NCBI GenBank assembly: GCA_035536395.1
Contig: DATLOE010000001.1
Coordinates: 1 to 33,415, forward strand
Reading direction: 5' to 3'
Source: Candidatus Dormiibacterota bacterium
GTDB lineage: Bacteria > Patescibacteriota > Saccharimonadia > UBA4664 > DATLOE01
Length of the DNA stretch: 33,415 bases
Shown: positions 16,300 to 24,510 of the stretch, one piece after another
Numbering within the stretch: the stretch's first letter is position 1
How the letters are laid out: each line of letters opens with the position of its first letter
Made by a program: the position numbers and the translations under genes
Notes under the pieces: generated by a model
The model's input: the letters and a program-made list of their open reading frames with translations, nothing else
Database searches by the model: none
What the model was told of the DNA's origin: nothing

Positions 16300-16326
16300 T
16301 TAGCACTCTTAGTGCTAGACTGCTAA
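16300..16326. promoter_or_regulatory. CIRCE operator (HrcA binding site), one mismatch
   Basis: Inverted repeat TTAGCACTC, 9-nt spacer, GACTGCTAA. The second arm differs from the perfect GAGTGCTAA by one base. It lies between the groES -10 and start codon, over the expected transcription start, as in HrcA-repressed groE operons. The hrcA gene is not in this window. Confidence 0.9.
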
Positions 16327-16330
16327 TTTA

Positions 16331-16359
16331 ATCTTAATAAGCTAGATTTTTTGTGTCAA
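16331..16359 (-). promoter_or_regulatory. groES-groEL promoter
   Basis: TTGACA (16354-16359), 17-nt spacer, TAAGAT (16331-16336) on the reverse strand. The leader is about 50 nt and includes CIRCE and an SD. Confidence 0.75.
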
Positions 16360-16379
16360 GAGCCGTTATTTTTGCTTGC

Positions 16380-16407
16380 TTGCCGGGGCAGAATCATCAG
16401 ATATAAT
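16380..16407 (+). promoter_or_regulatory. Promoter of the amidinotransferase-family gene (leaderless)
   Basis: TTGCCG (16380-16385), 16-nt spacer, TATAAT (16402-16407), then 7 nt to the ATG at 16415. The in-frame ATG at 16409 lies only 1 nt after the -10 and should not be in the RNA. Confidence 0.7.
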
Positions 16408-16414
16408 AATGCCA

Positions 16415-17212
16415 ATGGTTAAAACAGTCCTAATGTGCCGGCCCACCTATTTTGAGGTGGCTTACGAAATTAACGCCTGGATGCATGTAGATAATCCGGT
16501 AGATGTGACACTGGCAAAGACGCAGTGGCAAAAGCTGTACGATACATACGAGAAGCTAGGGTATGAAATTCAATTAATCGAGCCCGCAAGTGGTCTGCCC
16601 GATATGGTGTTTACCGCCAATGGGGGTCTGTTTATCGAGGGGAAGGCTATGCTGCCAAAGTTTAAGCACCCTGAGCGCCAGCCGGAAACCGCACAGTTCG
16701 AAGCGTGGTTTAGGGCAAATGGAGCGAAAGAAATCTGTATGCCGAAGAATGATTTTGAGGGGGAGGGCGATTGCCTCTACAATGGCTACGCTATTTTTGC
16801 GGGACATGGGTTTAGGTCCAGCCCAAAGGCAGCTGACGAACTAGCAGAGTTTTTTAATAAGCCGGTTGTCAGCCTGCGCTTGGTCGACCCAAAGTTCTAC
16901 CACCTAGATACGGCTATGTGCCCAATTGATAGCGACACCGTAATGTATTACCCCGCAGCCTTTGATGCGGAAAGCAGACAGAAACTTGTTCAACATTTCC
17001 CGAAACAGATCGAGGCTAGCCCCAGTGACTCGGCTGCTTTTGGTCTGAATGCGGTTAGCGATGGGGGTAGCATTGTGATGTCGGCTGCAGCTGAGGGTTT
17101 AATTAGGCGATTGAAAAGTGAGGGATACAACCCGATCGGCATAGATGTAAGCGAATTCCGCAAATCTGGTGGAGGGGTAAAGTGCTGCACATTGGAGCTA
17201 CACCATGGTTAA
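16415..17212 (+). CDS. Amidinotransferase/DDAH-family guanidino hydrolase
   Basis: A 265-aa protein of the pentein fold. It has the substrate loop PDMVFTANGGLF (about residues 55-66), the acidic patch NDFEGEGDCLY, the catalytic His in FYHLDTAMCPID and the catalytic Cys near the C-terminus in GGGVKCCTLEL. Family members hydrolyse or transfer the amidino group of arginine or methylarginines, giving citrulline or ornithine products. The FTAN rather than FTRD motif makes a plain DDAH assignment unsafe. It may help degrade or sense host-derived arginine (inference). It is a single-gene transcript, probably leaderless. It converges with the MurE-like gene, and a weak 6-bp hairpin with a T5 run at about 17235-17270 may end it. 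Confidence 0.8.
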   Translation: MVKTVLMCRPTYFEVAYEINAWMHVDNPVDVTLAKTQWQKLYDTYEKLGYEIQLIEPASGLPDMVFTANGGLFIEGKAMLPKFKHPERQPETAQFEAWFRANGAKEICMPKNDFEGEGDCLYNGYAIFAGHGFRSSPKAADELAEFFNKPVVSLRLVDPKFYHLDTAMCPIDSDTVMYYPAAFDAESRQKLVQHFPKQIEASPSDSAAFGLNAVSDGGSIVMSAAAEGLIRRLKSEGYNPIGIDVSEFRKSGGGVKCCTLELHHG

Positions 17213-17253
17213 AGCAGTGGACATAGGTGGGAAAGTACAGAAAAAAAGCAGCC

Positions 17254-18555
17254 CTATTCTGTTTTTAGTTTAAGCGCCTGCTGGGCTGCCTCAACTTCAT
17301 TCCAAGGCCTTTTGCCGGAGCTTCCTAGTATCGACTTTTCATGCCCTTTGCCCAGCATCAGCACTGTGTCGCCGGTGCGAGCCAAAGAAACGGCCTTCTG
17401 AATAGCTTCTGCACGGTCATGGATTAAAAACAGGTCCTTGCCTTTAGCCTTGCCGGCCTGCTCAGCCCCGGCAGCGATTTCATCTAGAATCATCATGCCG
17501 TCTTCGCTGCGGTCGTCTTCTTCGGTTACTACCACAATATCGCAGAGGCGCCCGGCAATCTCTCCCTGTAGCGGCCGCTTGGCATGATCGCGCTCACCTG
17601 CAGAACCGAAAACGACTATCAGCCTGCCTTCGGTCATGGGCGCCAGTTCGTTAAAGACCTTCTCGAAAGAATCGGGCGTATGAGCGTAATCGACAATCAC
17701 ATTAAAGTCCTGGCCGCAATTTACCTGAGTCATGCGCCCCTCCACCGCTTCCAGCGAGGCAATCCCCTTCTCTATCTGCTCATCAGTCAATTCCAGAATT
17801 AAACCGACACACACAGCCGCCAGTGAATTAGATACATTAAAACTGCCGGGCAGGTGGGTAGTAATTTTCAGAGTTGCCGCCCCCCGGCGTACATGGTAGG
17901 TACTGCCCGCCGCAGTTGAACGCAGCTCGAGCGGGTAGACATCACTAGCTCCTTCCTTTAGCCCGTAGCGAATAGAATTCGCTACTTCGGCAGCAAACAA
18001 GCCGGCACTAGGATCGTCATCGTTTACCACACCGGCTTGTCTGCCGCGTCGGTTTCGGCCGACCAGGGTAAACAGCTTTTTCTTGGCATTCAGGTAGTTT
18101 TCAAAGCTGCCGTGGTAATCGAGATGTTCATGAGCCACATTGGTCATTACAGCAAGACTATACGGCACACCCCAAACCCGGTTCTGGGCCAGAGCATGAC
18201 TGGTAGTTTCCAGCACCAGCCATTTAATGCCTTTTTGTTTCATTTTCTTAATTTCACGCAGCATCATGCCAGAGGGCATTACTGTCATGCGGGTATTGTT
18301 AGGCTGCGGGCCGTCACCATAATCGACCGAAACGGTCGTTAGCATTCCTGTTTTATACCCCGCCTGCTTCAGCATGGAAGTTATTATGGTGGCTGTGGTG
18401 GTCTTGCCATCGGTGCCGGTCACCCCAATAATCTCAAGATTACGGGCCGGAAAACCGTAATAAATATTCATAATTACCGCCTCAAGCAGGTGGCCATAAG
18501 GTTCGATTATGCGGAAGAGCGTCTTGGGAATAAAAGCTTTAATTAATTTTCTCAT
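17254..18555 (-). CDS. murE: MurE-like Mur ligase lacking the N-terminal domain
   Basis: Mur ligases add amino acids to UDP-MurNAc peptides using ATP. The P-loop GVTGTDGKTTTA begins at about residue 44, followed by ETTSHALAQNR, NVAHEHLDYHG, the carbamylated-Lys region YLNAKKKLF, DYAHTPDSFEKV and GSAGERDHAKRP. These mark the MurE branch. At 433 aa it lacks most of the N-terminal UDP-binding domain of usual MurE (about 490 aa). The DNPR motif that selects meso-DAP is replaced by DDRSED in TEEDDRSEDGM, so the amino acid added is not predictable. Extended -10 TGA-TATACT (18562-18567) ends 6 nt before ATG, supporting this short start. The two FemAB genes nearby suggest a joint cell-wall role. Confidence 0.85.
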   Translation of the reverse strand: MRKLIKAFIPKTLFRIIEPYGHLLEAVIMNIYYGFPARNLEIIGVTGTDGKTTTATIITSMLKQAGYKTGMLTTVSVDYGDGPQPNNTRMTVMPSGMMLREIKKMKQKGIKWLVLETTSHALAQNRVWGVPYSLAVMTNVAHEHLDYHGSFENYLNAKKKLFTLVGRNRRGRQAGVVNDDDPSAGLFAAEVANSIRYGLKEGASDVYPLELRSTAAGSTYHVRRGAATLKITTHLPGSFNVSNSLAAVCVGLILELTDEQIEKGIASLEAVEGRMTQVNCGQDFNVIVDYAHTPDSFEKVFNELAPMTEGRLIVVFGSAGERDHAKRPLQGEIAGRLCDIVVVTEEDDRSEDGMMILDEIAAGAEQAGKAKGKDLFLIHDRAEAIQKAVSLARTGDTVLMLGKGHEKSILGSSGKRPWNEVEAAQQALKLKTE

Positions 18556-18561
18556 AGCACT

Positions 18562-18570
18562 AGTATATCA
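18562..18570 (-). promoter_or_regulatory. Extended -10 of the MurE-like gene (leaderless)
   Basis: TGA followed by TATACT, 6 nt before the ATG at 18555. A TTGTCA lies 19 nt upstream, a long spacing. Confidence 0.55.
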
Positions 18571-18639
18571 AGCCGAATTAGACGATTGACAATCACAGCC
18601 CCAAAAGCGAAGATAAACATAACAGCTAAGGGGGTGTAC

Positions 18640-18885
18640 GTGAAGTTAATGCAAAAAATATATCCGAATTTAACCACTAAGGAAGAAAGGCGGCTGGTTA
18701 AGCTTTGCTTTTGCATTTTTGCAGCCTCATGTACTGTCATTACCCTTTTTATACTGCTCTACCGTCTAGGTTTTGAAATCAGCATCTTGGTTTCGGAAAA
18801 CGTCATAGGAATGTGCTGCGCTGCAAGTCTAGTGTTTATTATCTACTTGGCAGGTATGGATGCCAAAAAAGCGAGCCAAAGTTAG
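18640..18885 (+). CDS. Small two-helix membrane protein (81 aa)
   Basis: Not recognised. GTG at 18640 follows a good SD (AAGGGGG, 5 nt) and opens an 81-aa protein: a basic N-terminus (KLMQKIYPNLTTKEERRLVK), hydrophobic segments at about residues 22-42 and 50-73, and a short polar tail. An in-frame start at 18586 is possible but lacks an SD. A TTGACA at about 18592 with a weak -10 could be its promoter. It lies between the divergent MurE-like gene and the convergent FemAB gene, so a wall-related role is suggested only by position. Confidence 0.55.
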   Translation: MKLMQKIYPNLTTKEERRLVKLCFCIFAASCTVITLFILLYRLGFEISILVSENVIGMCCAASLVFIIYLAGMDAKKASQS

Positions 18886-18897
18886 ACTTTTACTCTC

Positions 18898-19911
18898 TTA
18901 GTAGAATAGCCGCTTTTTAGCGCGGATCTCATAAGCTGCGGCCAAGCGTTCCCCAAATGCCCGCCAGAGCCTATATGAAGCCGTATTAAGCACTAAATCA
19001 TACGTACCGATGAACTCGCTTATGCTTGGGTTAAAACCGGTCTTAAAGCGCGCCAGGCCGCTTAGGGGGTGATTAGGGTTATCAATCTGATCAGCTGGCG
19101 GTGTGCCATGTAGGTCGTATTCTTTCACACTCCTAGCCTTCAGCCATTTCGTAATCTCCCATTGCAGCAGGTATGGCGCTTGCAGCTCGCTATGCTCACG
19201 CACCGAACCGCCGTCTTTATACAGGGCTGCTGAACCCAGATAGGTTACAAAAGCTCCAGCCAGCACCTTGCCTTCGTAGCTGGCAAAAAACATCTGGCCA
19301 GTGCCGCTATTCGCATGCAGCTGCCAAAAGTCGGTGAAATACGCCTTATCACGCAAGTAAAAACCTGCGCGCCTCTGGGTGCTTTGCATTAAGCTGTACA
19401 TCTGCTTGATCGATTCTGGGTTAGTTTCAACCGTCTCAACCTTTACCCCCTTCTTTTCAGCCAGGCGAATGTTATATCTGGTCTTTTGCTTGAAGGAGGC
19501 CAGTATCTCGTCTTCGCTGGGCGCAAGATCAACTATGACAGTTGCGATGTTGTACTGGATGTCATGCGGCGCCCTTTCAAAGCCCGAGCCTACCACGCCA
19601 CCTTTTTTTATTTCAGGGTCGATTCTTACGGCAAAGGCGTCGGTTTTTTTAAGTTTGGCCGCCAGCCGCTGCAGCTGCACAGTGTCTTTCACGCCAGGCC
19701 CTTTAGGGATATACCAAAATTTGCCTAATCCTAATATTTCCCTTTGCAAAGCCAAAATCGCAATGTTTTCAAATACTAAATGTTTGGCCTGCCAGCCGTG
19801 CCTACTCTTAACCTCGCCGAAGGCTCTAGCCTGCAGCACGTTGCCGCCATCGGGGTTGGCCGCTACTAGCTCATTCCACTTTGCTAGTTCCTCGGCTGTC
19901 GCTTCTCTCAT
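18898..19911 (-). CDS. FemAB-family peptidyltransferase, paralogue 1
   Basis: FemAB/FemX proteins use aminoacyl-tRNA to add the first residues of the interpeptide bridge to lipid II. The 337-aa protein has two GNAT-like halves. Typical elements are YNIATVIVDL, SFKQKTRYNIRLAEKKGVKVE, LAGAFVTYLGSAALYKDGGS, and the C-terminal signature YDLHGTPPAD...GLARFKTGFNP...IGTYDLVL. There is no long coiled-coil arm. It overlaps the upstream paralogue by 4 nt (ATGA), so translation is coupled. The residue added is unknown; Ser, Gly or Ala are typical (family knowledge). Confidence 0.88.
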   Translation of the reverse strand: MREATAEELAKWNELVAANPDGGNVLQARAFGEVKSRHGWQAKHLVFENIAILALQREILGLGKFWYIPKGPGVKDTVQLQRLAAKLKKTDAFAVRIDPEIKKGGVVGSGFERAPHDIQYNIATVIVDLAPSEDEILASFKQKTRYNIRLAEKKGVKVETVETNPESIKQMYSLMQSTQRRAGFYLRDKAYFTDFWQLHANSGTGQMFFASYEGKVLAGAFVTYLGSAALYKDGGSVREHSELQAPYLLQWEITKWLKARSVKEYDLHGTPPADQIDNPNHPLSGLARFKTGFNPSISEFIGTYDLVLNTASYRLWRAFGERLAAAYEIRAKKRLFY

Positions 19912-20861
19912 AGAGGTAGAATCCTTTTTACCAGGCGATAAAACAAATACTTAACCGACTTAATAGGAATGTCATATGTGCCGGCATACTCTACTGGCTC
20001 TCCGCCGAATGATTGCTTGAACTTGCTCAGGCCAGCCCACGGGTGGTTTGGCTGATCAGATGGGGCGACCCCCCAAAAATCGAACTTGGTCAGACCGGCC
20101 GCCTTGGCATCCAAAATCATGTGCCACACTAGAGGCCTAGCAGCCTGCAGCTCCTTATTCAGCTGCTGGAACGAAGCCGCATGGGCATAGTAACGAGTTC
20201 CACCGAAATCGAACCCAATGGCGCCTGCCACCTCCTTGCCATCCATGCCGGCAAAGAAGAGCTTGGTTGCACCTTGCGGCATGAGTGTGGCTAGAAGCGC
20301 CGTCATATACTTATCACTATGCGGCCGAAACCCTGACTTGCCCGCAGTATCATGCAGCATGTCTAAAAATAATTTTATATCCCGTTCGCTAGATGATGAC
20401 CGCAGCACTAGCCCAGAGCGCTCACTTTTATTAATAATGTTTCGGTTGCCGGAGGAAAGATTTGCGCGCAGTTGCTCAGGCGTAGAGGATAGGTCTAAAA
20501 CCCAGCTGCGAGAAGGCTGCATATCTGGTATTCGTCTGCCCCTGCTTAAGGCCTCTTGGCTGATATTCCCAATAGGTTCAAACCTGACAAAGTCTACCCC
20601 CTCTTGCTTACCCGCAGCCTGCAAGGAGCGTAGCCAATCCTCGCCCGTCCCAACTGCCGGGCCGTAAGGAACGTATAAGTACTTCACTCCCCTGCCCTCT
20701 ACAACCGAGCCGCACCACATCCAACCCTCGCCTTGTCCATAGACTACTTTACGGCCCAAGTCAGCTTGGAACTGCGCCCAAGCTCGGCTTTGCAGAATGC
20801 CGCCGCCTAGCTCAATAAGAGCTTCGTCCCACGATTCTTGAGGTATTCCAGTATTGATCAT
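19908..20861 (-). CDS. FemAB-family peptidyltransferase, paralogue 2
   Basis: The 317-aa first gene of the pair shows the same fold: YLYVPYGPAVG, NLSSGNRNIINKSERSGLVLR, EVAGAIGFDFGGTRYYAHAAS, and FDFWGVAPSD...GLSKFKQSFGG...AGTYDIPI. Divergence from its neighbour suggests that the two add different residues or act in sequence, as FemA and FemB do in Staphylococcus (inference). TGG-TACAAT ends 8 nt before ATG, so it also looks leaderless. It is transcribed away from tsaD; its start and the tsaD -35 lie within about 30 bp. Confidence 0.88.
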   Translation of the reverse strand: MINTGIPQESWDEALIELGGGILQSRAWAQFQADLGRKVVYGQGEGWMWCGSVVEGRGVKYLYVPYGPAVGTGEDWLRSLQAAGKQEGVDFVRFEPIGNISQEALSRGRRIPDMQPSRSWVLDLSSTPEQLRANLSSGNRNIINKSERSGLVLRSSSSERDIKLFLDMLHDTAGKSGFRPHSDKYMTALLATLMPQGATKLFFAGMDGKEVAGAIGFDFGGTRYYAHAASFQQLNKELQAARPLVWHMILDAKAAGLTKFDFWGVAPSDQPNHPWAGLSKFKQSFGGEPVEYAGTYDIPIKSVKYLFYRLVKRILPL

Positions 20862-20869
20862 TACCGCTT

Positions 20870-20878
20870 ATTGTACCA
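20870..20878 (-). promoter_or_regulatory. Extended -10 of the FemAB operon
   Basis: TGG then TACAAT (20870-20875), 8 nt before the ATG at 20861. No -35 match. Confidence 0.45.
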
Positions 20879-20886
20879 GTTTGCGC

Positions 20887-20915
20887 TTGATAGCTGGTAG
20901 CAGATGGCAGATACT
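20887..20915 (+). promoter_or_regulatory. tsaD promoter (leaderless)
   Basis: TTGATA (20887-20892), exactly 17 nt, GATACT (20910-20915), then 6 nt to ATG 20922. The upstream in-frame ATG at 20904 lies inside the promoter. Confidence 0.72.
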
Positions 20916-20921
20916 AAGCCC

Positions 20922-21953
20922 ATGAACGTTTTGGGAATAGAAACATCTTGCGATGAAACCGCCGCTGCCGTAGTGCAGAACGGTACCAAGCTGCTGAGTA
21001 ATGTGGTGGCCTCACAGACAGAAATTCATGCTCAGTATGGAGGCGTGGTGCCAGAGGTGGCAGCCAGAAGCCATATAGAAGTAATGCTGCCGGTAGTAGA
21101 GCAGGCTCTGGCAGAGGCTGGGGTGGATTGGAGCGGTATAGACTCCATTGCCGTTACACATGGCCCTGGACTGGTTGGCTCACTCCTAATCGGAACACTC
21201 ACGGCCGAGACATTAGCTGAGCTGAAAAACAAACCACTCTACCCTATCAACCATGTCCAGTCGCACGTTTATGCCAATTTCCTAATTGATACTCAACCAA
21301 AATTCCCGCTTTTGGCATTAATCGTTTCTGGTGGCCACACCCAGCTGGTTTTGTTTAAAGATCATGGTAATTACCGGCTTCTCGGCCAGACTCTGGATGA
21401 TGCTGCCGGTGAAGCATTTGATAAAGTCGCTAAGATGCTAGGGCTAGCCTACCCCGGTGGGCCGTCAATTGCTGCAGCTGCATTAAAGGGAGACGATCTC
21501 GCCTATCCCCTGCCCAAGCCCAAACTTGAAGGCTTAAACTTCAGCTTCAGCGGATTGAAAACAGCTGTACTCAGAACTGCCCAGCAGACAGCCGGAAAAG
21601 ATTATAAACTTTCCTCTTCCGAGCTGCCAAAGCTGTTAACCGAAAAACAAAAGCATGACCTAGCAGCCTCATTCCAAAAAACCGTAGTGGATATTCTAGT
21701 GAACCGTACGCTTGAAGCCTACAGCCAGCACCAGCCTACTTCAGTCGTAATAGCTGGTGGGGTAGCGGCTAACCGATTGCTCAGAGATGAGCTCAAAAAG
21801 CAGCTGCCCGCTGAAATCAGCTATGCTCCTATTAACCTCTGTACAGACAATGCTGCCATGGTGGCCTCTCTGGGCTACTTTCAGGCTCAAATCCACCAGC
21901 CTGTGGATTATCCTGATATCAAGGTGGCAGTTAATCCTGTTTTGAGCATGTAG
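20922..21953 (+). CDS. tsaD: tRNA threonylcarbamoyladenosine (t6A) transferase TsaD
   Basis: Transfers threonylcarbamoyl to A37 of ANN-decoding tRNAs, with TsaB and TsaE. The protein (343 aa from the chosen start) begins MNVLGIETSCDETAAAV, matching the family N-terminus exactly. The metal-binding histidines lie in NHVQSHVYANF, and the ATPase-fold motifs VSGGHTQLV, DDAAGEAFDKVAKMLGL, YPGGPSI, VIAGGVAANRLLR and CTDNAAMVA are complete. Starting at 20904 would add six residues not seen in the family and would need RNA from upstream of the promoter. The geometry and homology therefore agree on 20922 and leaderless initiation. The 3' end carries the valS -35. Confidence 0.97.
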   Translation: MNVLGIETSCDETAAAVVQNGTKLLSNVVASQTEIHAQYGGVVPEVAARSHIEVMLPVVEQALAEAGVDWSGIDSIAVTHGPGLVGSLLIGTLTAETLAELKNKPLYPINHVQSHVYANFLIDTQPKFPLLALIVSGGHTQLVLFKDHGNYRLLGQTLDDAAGEAFDKVAKMLGLAYPGGPSIAAAALKGDDLAYPLPKPKLEGLNFSFSGLKTAVLRTAQQTAGKDYKLSSSELPKLLTEKQKHDLAASFQKTVVDILVNRTLEAYSQHQPTSVVIAGGVAANRLLRDELKKQLPAEISYAPINLCTDNAAMVASLGYFQAQIHQPVDYPDIKVAVNPVLSM

Positions 21954-21969
21954 CTTTATCTTGTAAAAT
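21942..21969 (+). promoter_or_regulatory. valS promoter (leaderless)
   Basis: TTGAGC (21942-21947, within the end of tsaD), 16-nt spacer, TAAAAT (21964-21969), then 6 nt to ATG 21976. Confidence 0.65.
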
Positions 21970-21975
21970 CTACTT

Positions 21976-24510
21976 ATGAAGATGGAAAAGGCTTACGAGC
22001 CAAAGCGGTATGAGGCCGGAATTTATAAACTCTGGGAAGAGTCTGGCGCTTTTGAACCTCAGGGCGACCCCAAGAAAAAGCCCTTTTGTATTATTATGCC
22101 GCCTCCAAATGCCAACGGCTCTCTCCACACTGGGCACGCAATGTACACAGTGGAGGATGTCATTACCAGATTCAAGCGTATGCAGGGCCACCCCACCCTT
22201 TGGCTGCCTGGCACCGATCATGCCGGTATTGAGACTCAGTATGTGTACGAACAGGAGCTAGCCAAGCAAGGCAAAAGCCGTTTTGATTTAGGGCCCACAC
22301 AGTTTTACAATGATTTGCTTACTTTCACAAGAAAACATCAAGGGCAAATTGTCAACCAGTTAAAGTCTCTAGGTCTAAGCGCCGATTGGAGTAAGCTCAA
22401 ATTCACGCTAGATGAAGACGTAATCGAAATCGTATATGACACTTTCAAGAAGTTGCACGATGATGGCTTAATTTACCGTGGTAACAGAATAGTTAACTGG
22501 TGTACTAGGTGTAATGCCGCCTTTGCCGATGTGGAAATTAAGCATATTGAGAGAGAGGACGAAATATATACTCTCGATTACGGCTCACTAAAGATCGCTA
22601 CCACCCGCCCCGAGACAATCTTTGCCGATGTGGCAATAGCCGTTAACCCAAAGGATAAGCGTTACAAAAAACTAATAGGGCAATCGGCTACCATTCCCTT
22701 GGTTAACCGCCCTATTCCTATCGTGGCCGATACGCACGTAGACCCAGATTTCGGTACCGGCGCGCTTAAGGTTACGCCAGGGCACGACGCTCACGATTAT
22801 GAGATAGGAATTCGCCACACTTTGCCAGAAATTACCGTTGTAGATCCTAGCGGTAAGATGATTAACGTGCCTGAGCAAGTCGCCGGCCTCTCGGTGGGCG
22901 CTGCCCGGTTAAAGACTGTCAGCTGGCTAGAAAAAGAAGGTAAGATGGCAGGCCGTAAATCGCTCATCCACTCTGTTGGCACACATGACCGTTGTGGAAC
23001 GGTAATAGAACCCCTCATTACCGAGCAGTGGTTTATGCATGTAAAGCCTTTGGTCGAACCGGCTATAAAGGCCGTAAAGGAGCAAGATACCAAGCTCTAC
23101 CCCGATAGGTTCAAGAAAGTGCTGATTAGCTGGCTGGAAAACCTGCATGATTGGAATATTAGCCGACAGATATGGTGGGGCATTCGTATACCTGTCTACT
23201 ACAAAACATCGAATGATCCGCACAAAGAAGCATATATAATCTCATGGGAAGAAAAAGAGGCTATCGCCTATTACGGCAGGGGTAATTACCGAGCGGAAAC
23301 CGACACCTTCGACACTTGGTTTTCTTCAAGTCAATGGCCTCACATTACCCTGATGACCACAGGCGAATTCAAACGCTTCTACCCTACTGCTTTTATGGGA
23401 ACAGCTCGCGATATTTTGACGAAATGGGTTGCTACCATGATGATGATGGGCCTTTATCGCACTGACAAAGTCCCCTTCTCTGATGTCTATCTCTGGGGTA
23501 TGGTGAACGATGAACATGGTAAGAAAATGAGTAAGAGTAAGGGCAATGTGGTTGATCCTTTAAGGATGACCGAGAAATACGGCACTGATGCGCTCAGATT
23601 AGCTCTGACACTAGGTATTACCCCCGGAAACGATGGCTCATTAAGTGAGAGAAAGATAGAAAGCTACCGTAATTTCTGTAATAAGCTCTGGAATGTAGCC
23701 CGTTTTACCCTAGAAAAGGCCGATGACAGCGTGAGGCCTGGCAAGCCAGAGCCTAAAAGCCTAGCTGACTGGTGGATACTGGATAAATTGACTAGGGAAA
23801 CTACCGATATCACTGCTGCGATAGAAAATTATAAGTTTAGTGAAGCTGGTGAAAGAATCTACTCCCTACTCTGGAATGACCTGGCCGATTGGTATATTGA
23901 AGCCTCTAAAAAGGAGGTTAACCCGGGTGTACTGGTCTACTGCCTAGAAACAATCCTCAAACTCGCCCACCCCTTTGCTCCATTTGTAACTGAAGCTATT
24001 TGGCAGAAAATCCCTTGGCAAAAGCAAAATCTCATTACTGCAGCTTGGCCGGATCCAAAACTGTCTTATTCAGCACAGAGTAAGCATTTTGAACAGATTA
24101 TGGCTTTGGTAAGCCAAATTCGTAGCATTAAAACCACTTTAGGAATTTCTAAGCCGTCATTACTTTTTAAGTCCTCTAAAATCATTACGGACAATCTGAA
24201 TCTGATTGAAGGCTTAGCAGGAACAGGAAGTATTACAGAGAGCAAGCAGGGGAGCGGGCTGCAGATTCCAGTGCGGGGTATGACTGTTTGGATTGATGTC
24301 GATCAAAAAACAGTTAATAGCTACCAAAAACAGCTTCAGAAACAAAGCAGCGAGATAGGGGGGTACCTAAAAAAACTAACCTCCCAGCTAGCTAATAAAC
24401 GTTATATAGAATCTGCTCCTAGTCATCTCATTCAGCAGACCAGAGAGCGCAAAAAAGAAGCAGGGGAGTTGAAGGCAAAGCTTGATGAACAGATTAAAGC
24501 CATCAAATAA
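21976..24510 (+). CDS. valS: Valyl-tRNA synthetase
   Basis: Charges tRNA-Val. The 844-aa class Ia enzyme has the HIGH-type motif in PPPNANGSLHTGHAM, the editing domain (about residues 190-340; TTRPETIFADVAIAV, GTGALKVTPGHDAHDYEIG), DTWFSSSQWP, the KMSKS loop in GKKMSKSKGNVVDP, and an anticodon-binding domain with a C-terminal coiled coil (QLQKQSSEIGGYLKKLTSQLANKRYIESAP) that is typical of ValS. The start may be the first or third codon (both Met). The last 26 nt overlap the next gene. Confidence 0.97.
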   Translation: MKMEKAYEPKRYEAGIYKLWEESGAFEPQGDPKKKPFCIIMPPPNANGSLHTGHAMYTVEDVITRFKRMQGHPTLWLPGTDHAGIETQYVYEQELAKQGKSRFDLGPTQFYNDLLTFTRKHQGQIVNQLKSLGLSADWSKLKFTLDEDVIEIVYDTFKKLHDDGLIYRGNRIVNWCTRCNAAFADVEIKHIEREDEIYTLDYGSLKIATTRPETIFADVAIAVNPKDKRYKKLIGQSATIPLVNRPIPIVADTHVDPDFGTGALKVTPGHDAHDYEIGIRHTLPEITVVDPSGKMINVPEQVAGLSVGAARLKTVSWLEKEGKMAGRKSLIHSVGTHDRCGTVIEPLITEQWFMHVKPLVEPAIKAVKEQDTKLYPDRFKKVLISWLENLHDWNISRQIWWGIRIPVYYKTSNDPHKEAYIISWEEKEAIAYYGRGNYRAETDTFDTWFSSSQWPHITLMTTGEFKRFYPTAFMGTARDILTKWVATMMMMGLYRTDKVPFSDVYLWGMVNDEHGKKMSKSKGNVVDPLRMTEKYGTDALRLALTLGITPGNDGSLSERKIESYRNFCNKLWNVARFTLEKADDSVRPGKPEPKSLADWWILDKLTRETTDITAAIENYKFSEAGERIYSLLWNDLADWYIEASKKEVNPGVLVYCLETILKLAHPFAPFVTEAIWQKIPWQKQNLITAAWPDPKLSYSAQSKHFEQIMALVSQIRSIKTTLGISKPSLLFKSSKIITDNLNLIEGLAGTGSITESKQGSGLQIPVRGMTVWIDVDQKTVNSYQKQLQKQSSEIGGYLKKLTSQLANKRYIESAPSHLIQQTRERKKEAGELKAKLDEQIKAIK

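Noticed and set aside
20904-20921. Upstream ATG as the tsaD start
   Set aside because: It lies between the -35 and -10 of the promoter and adds six residues not found in the family.
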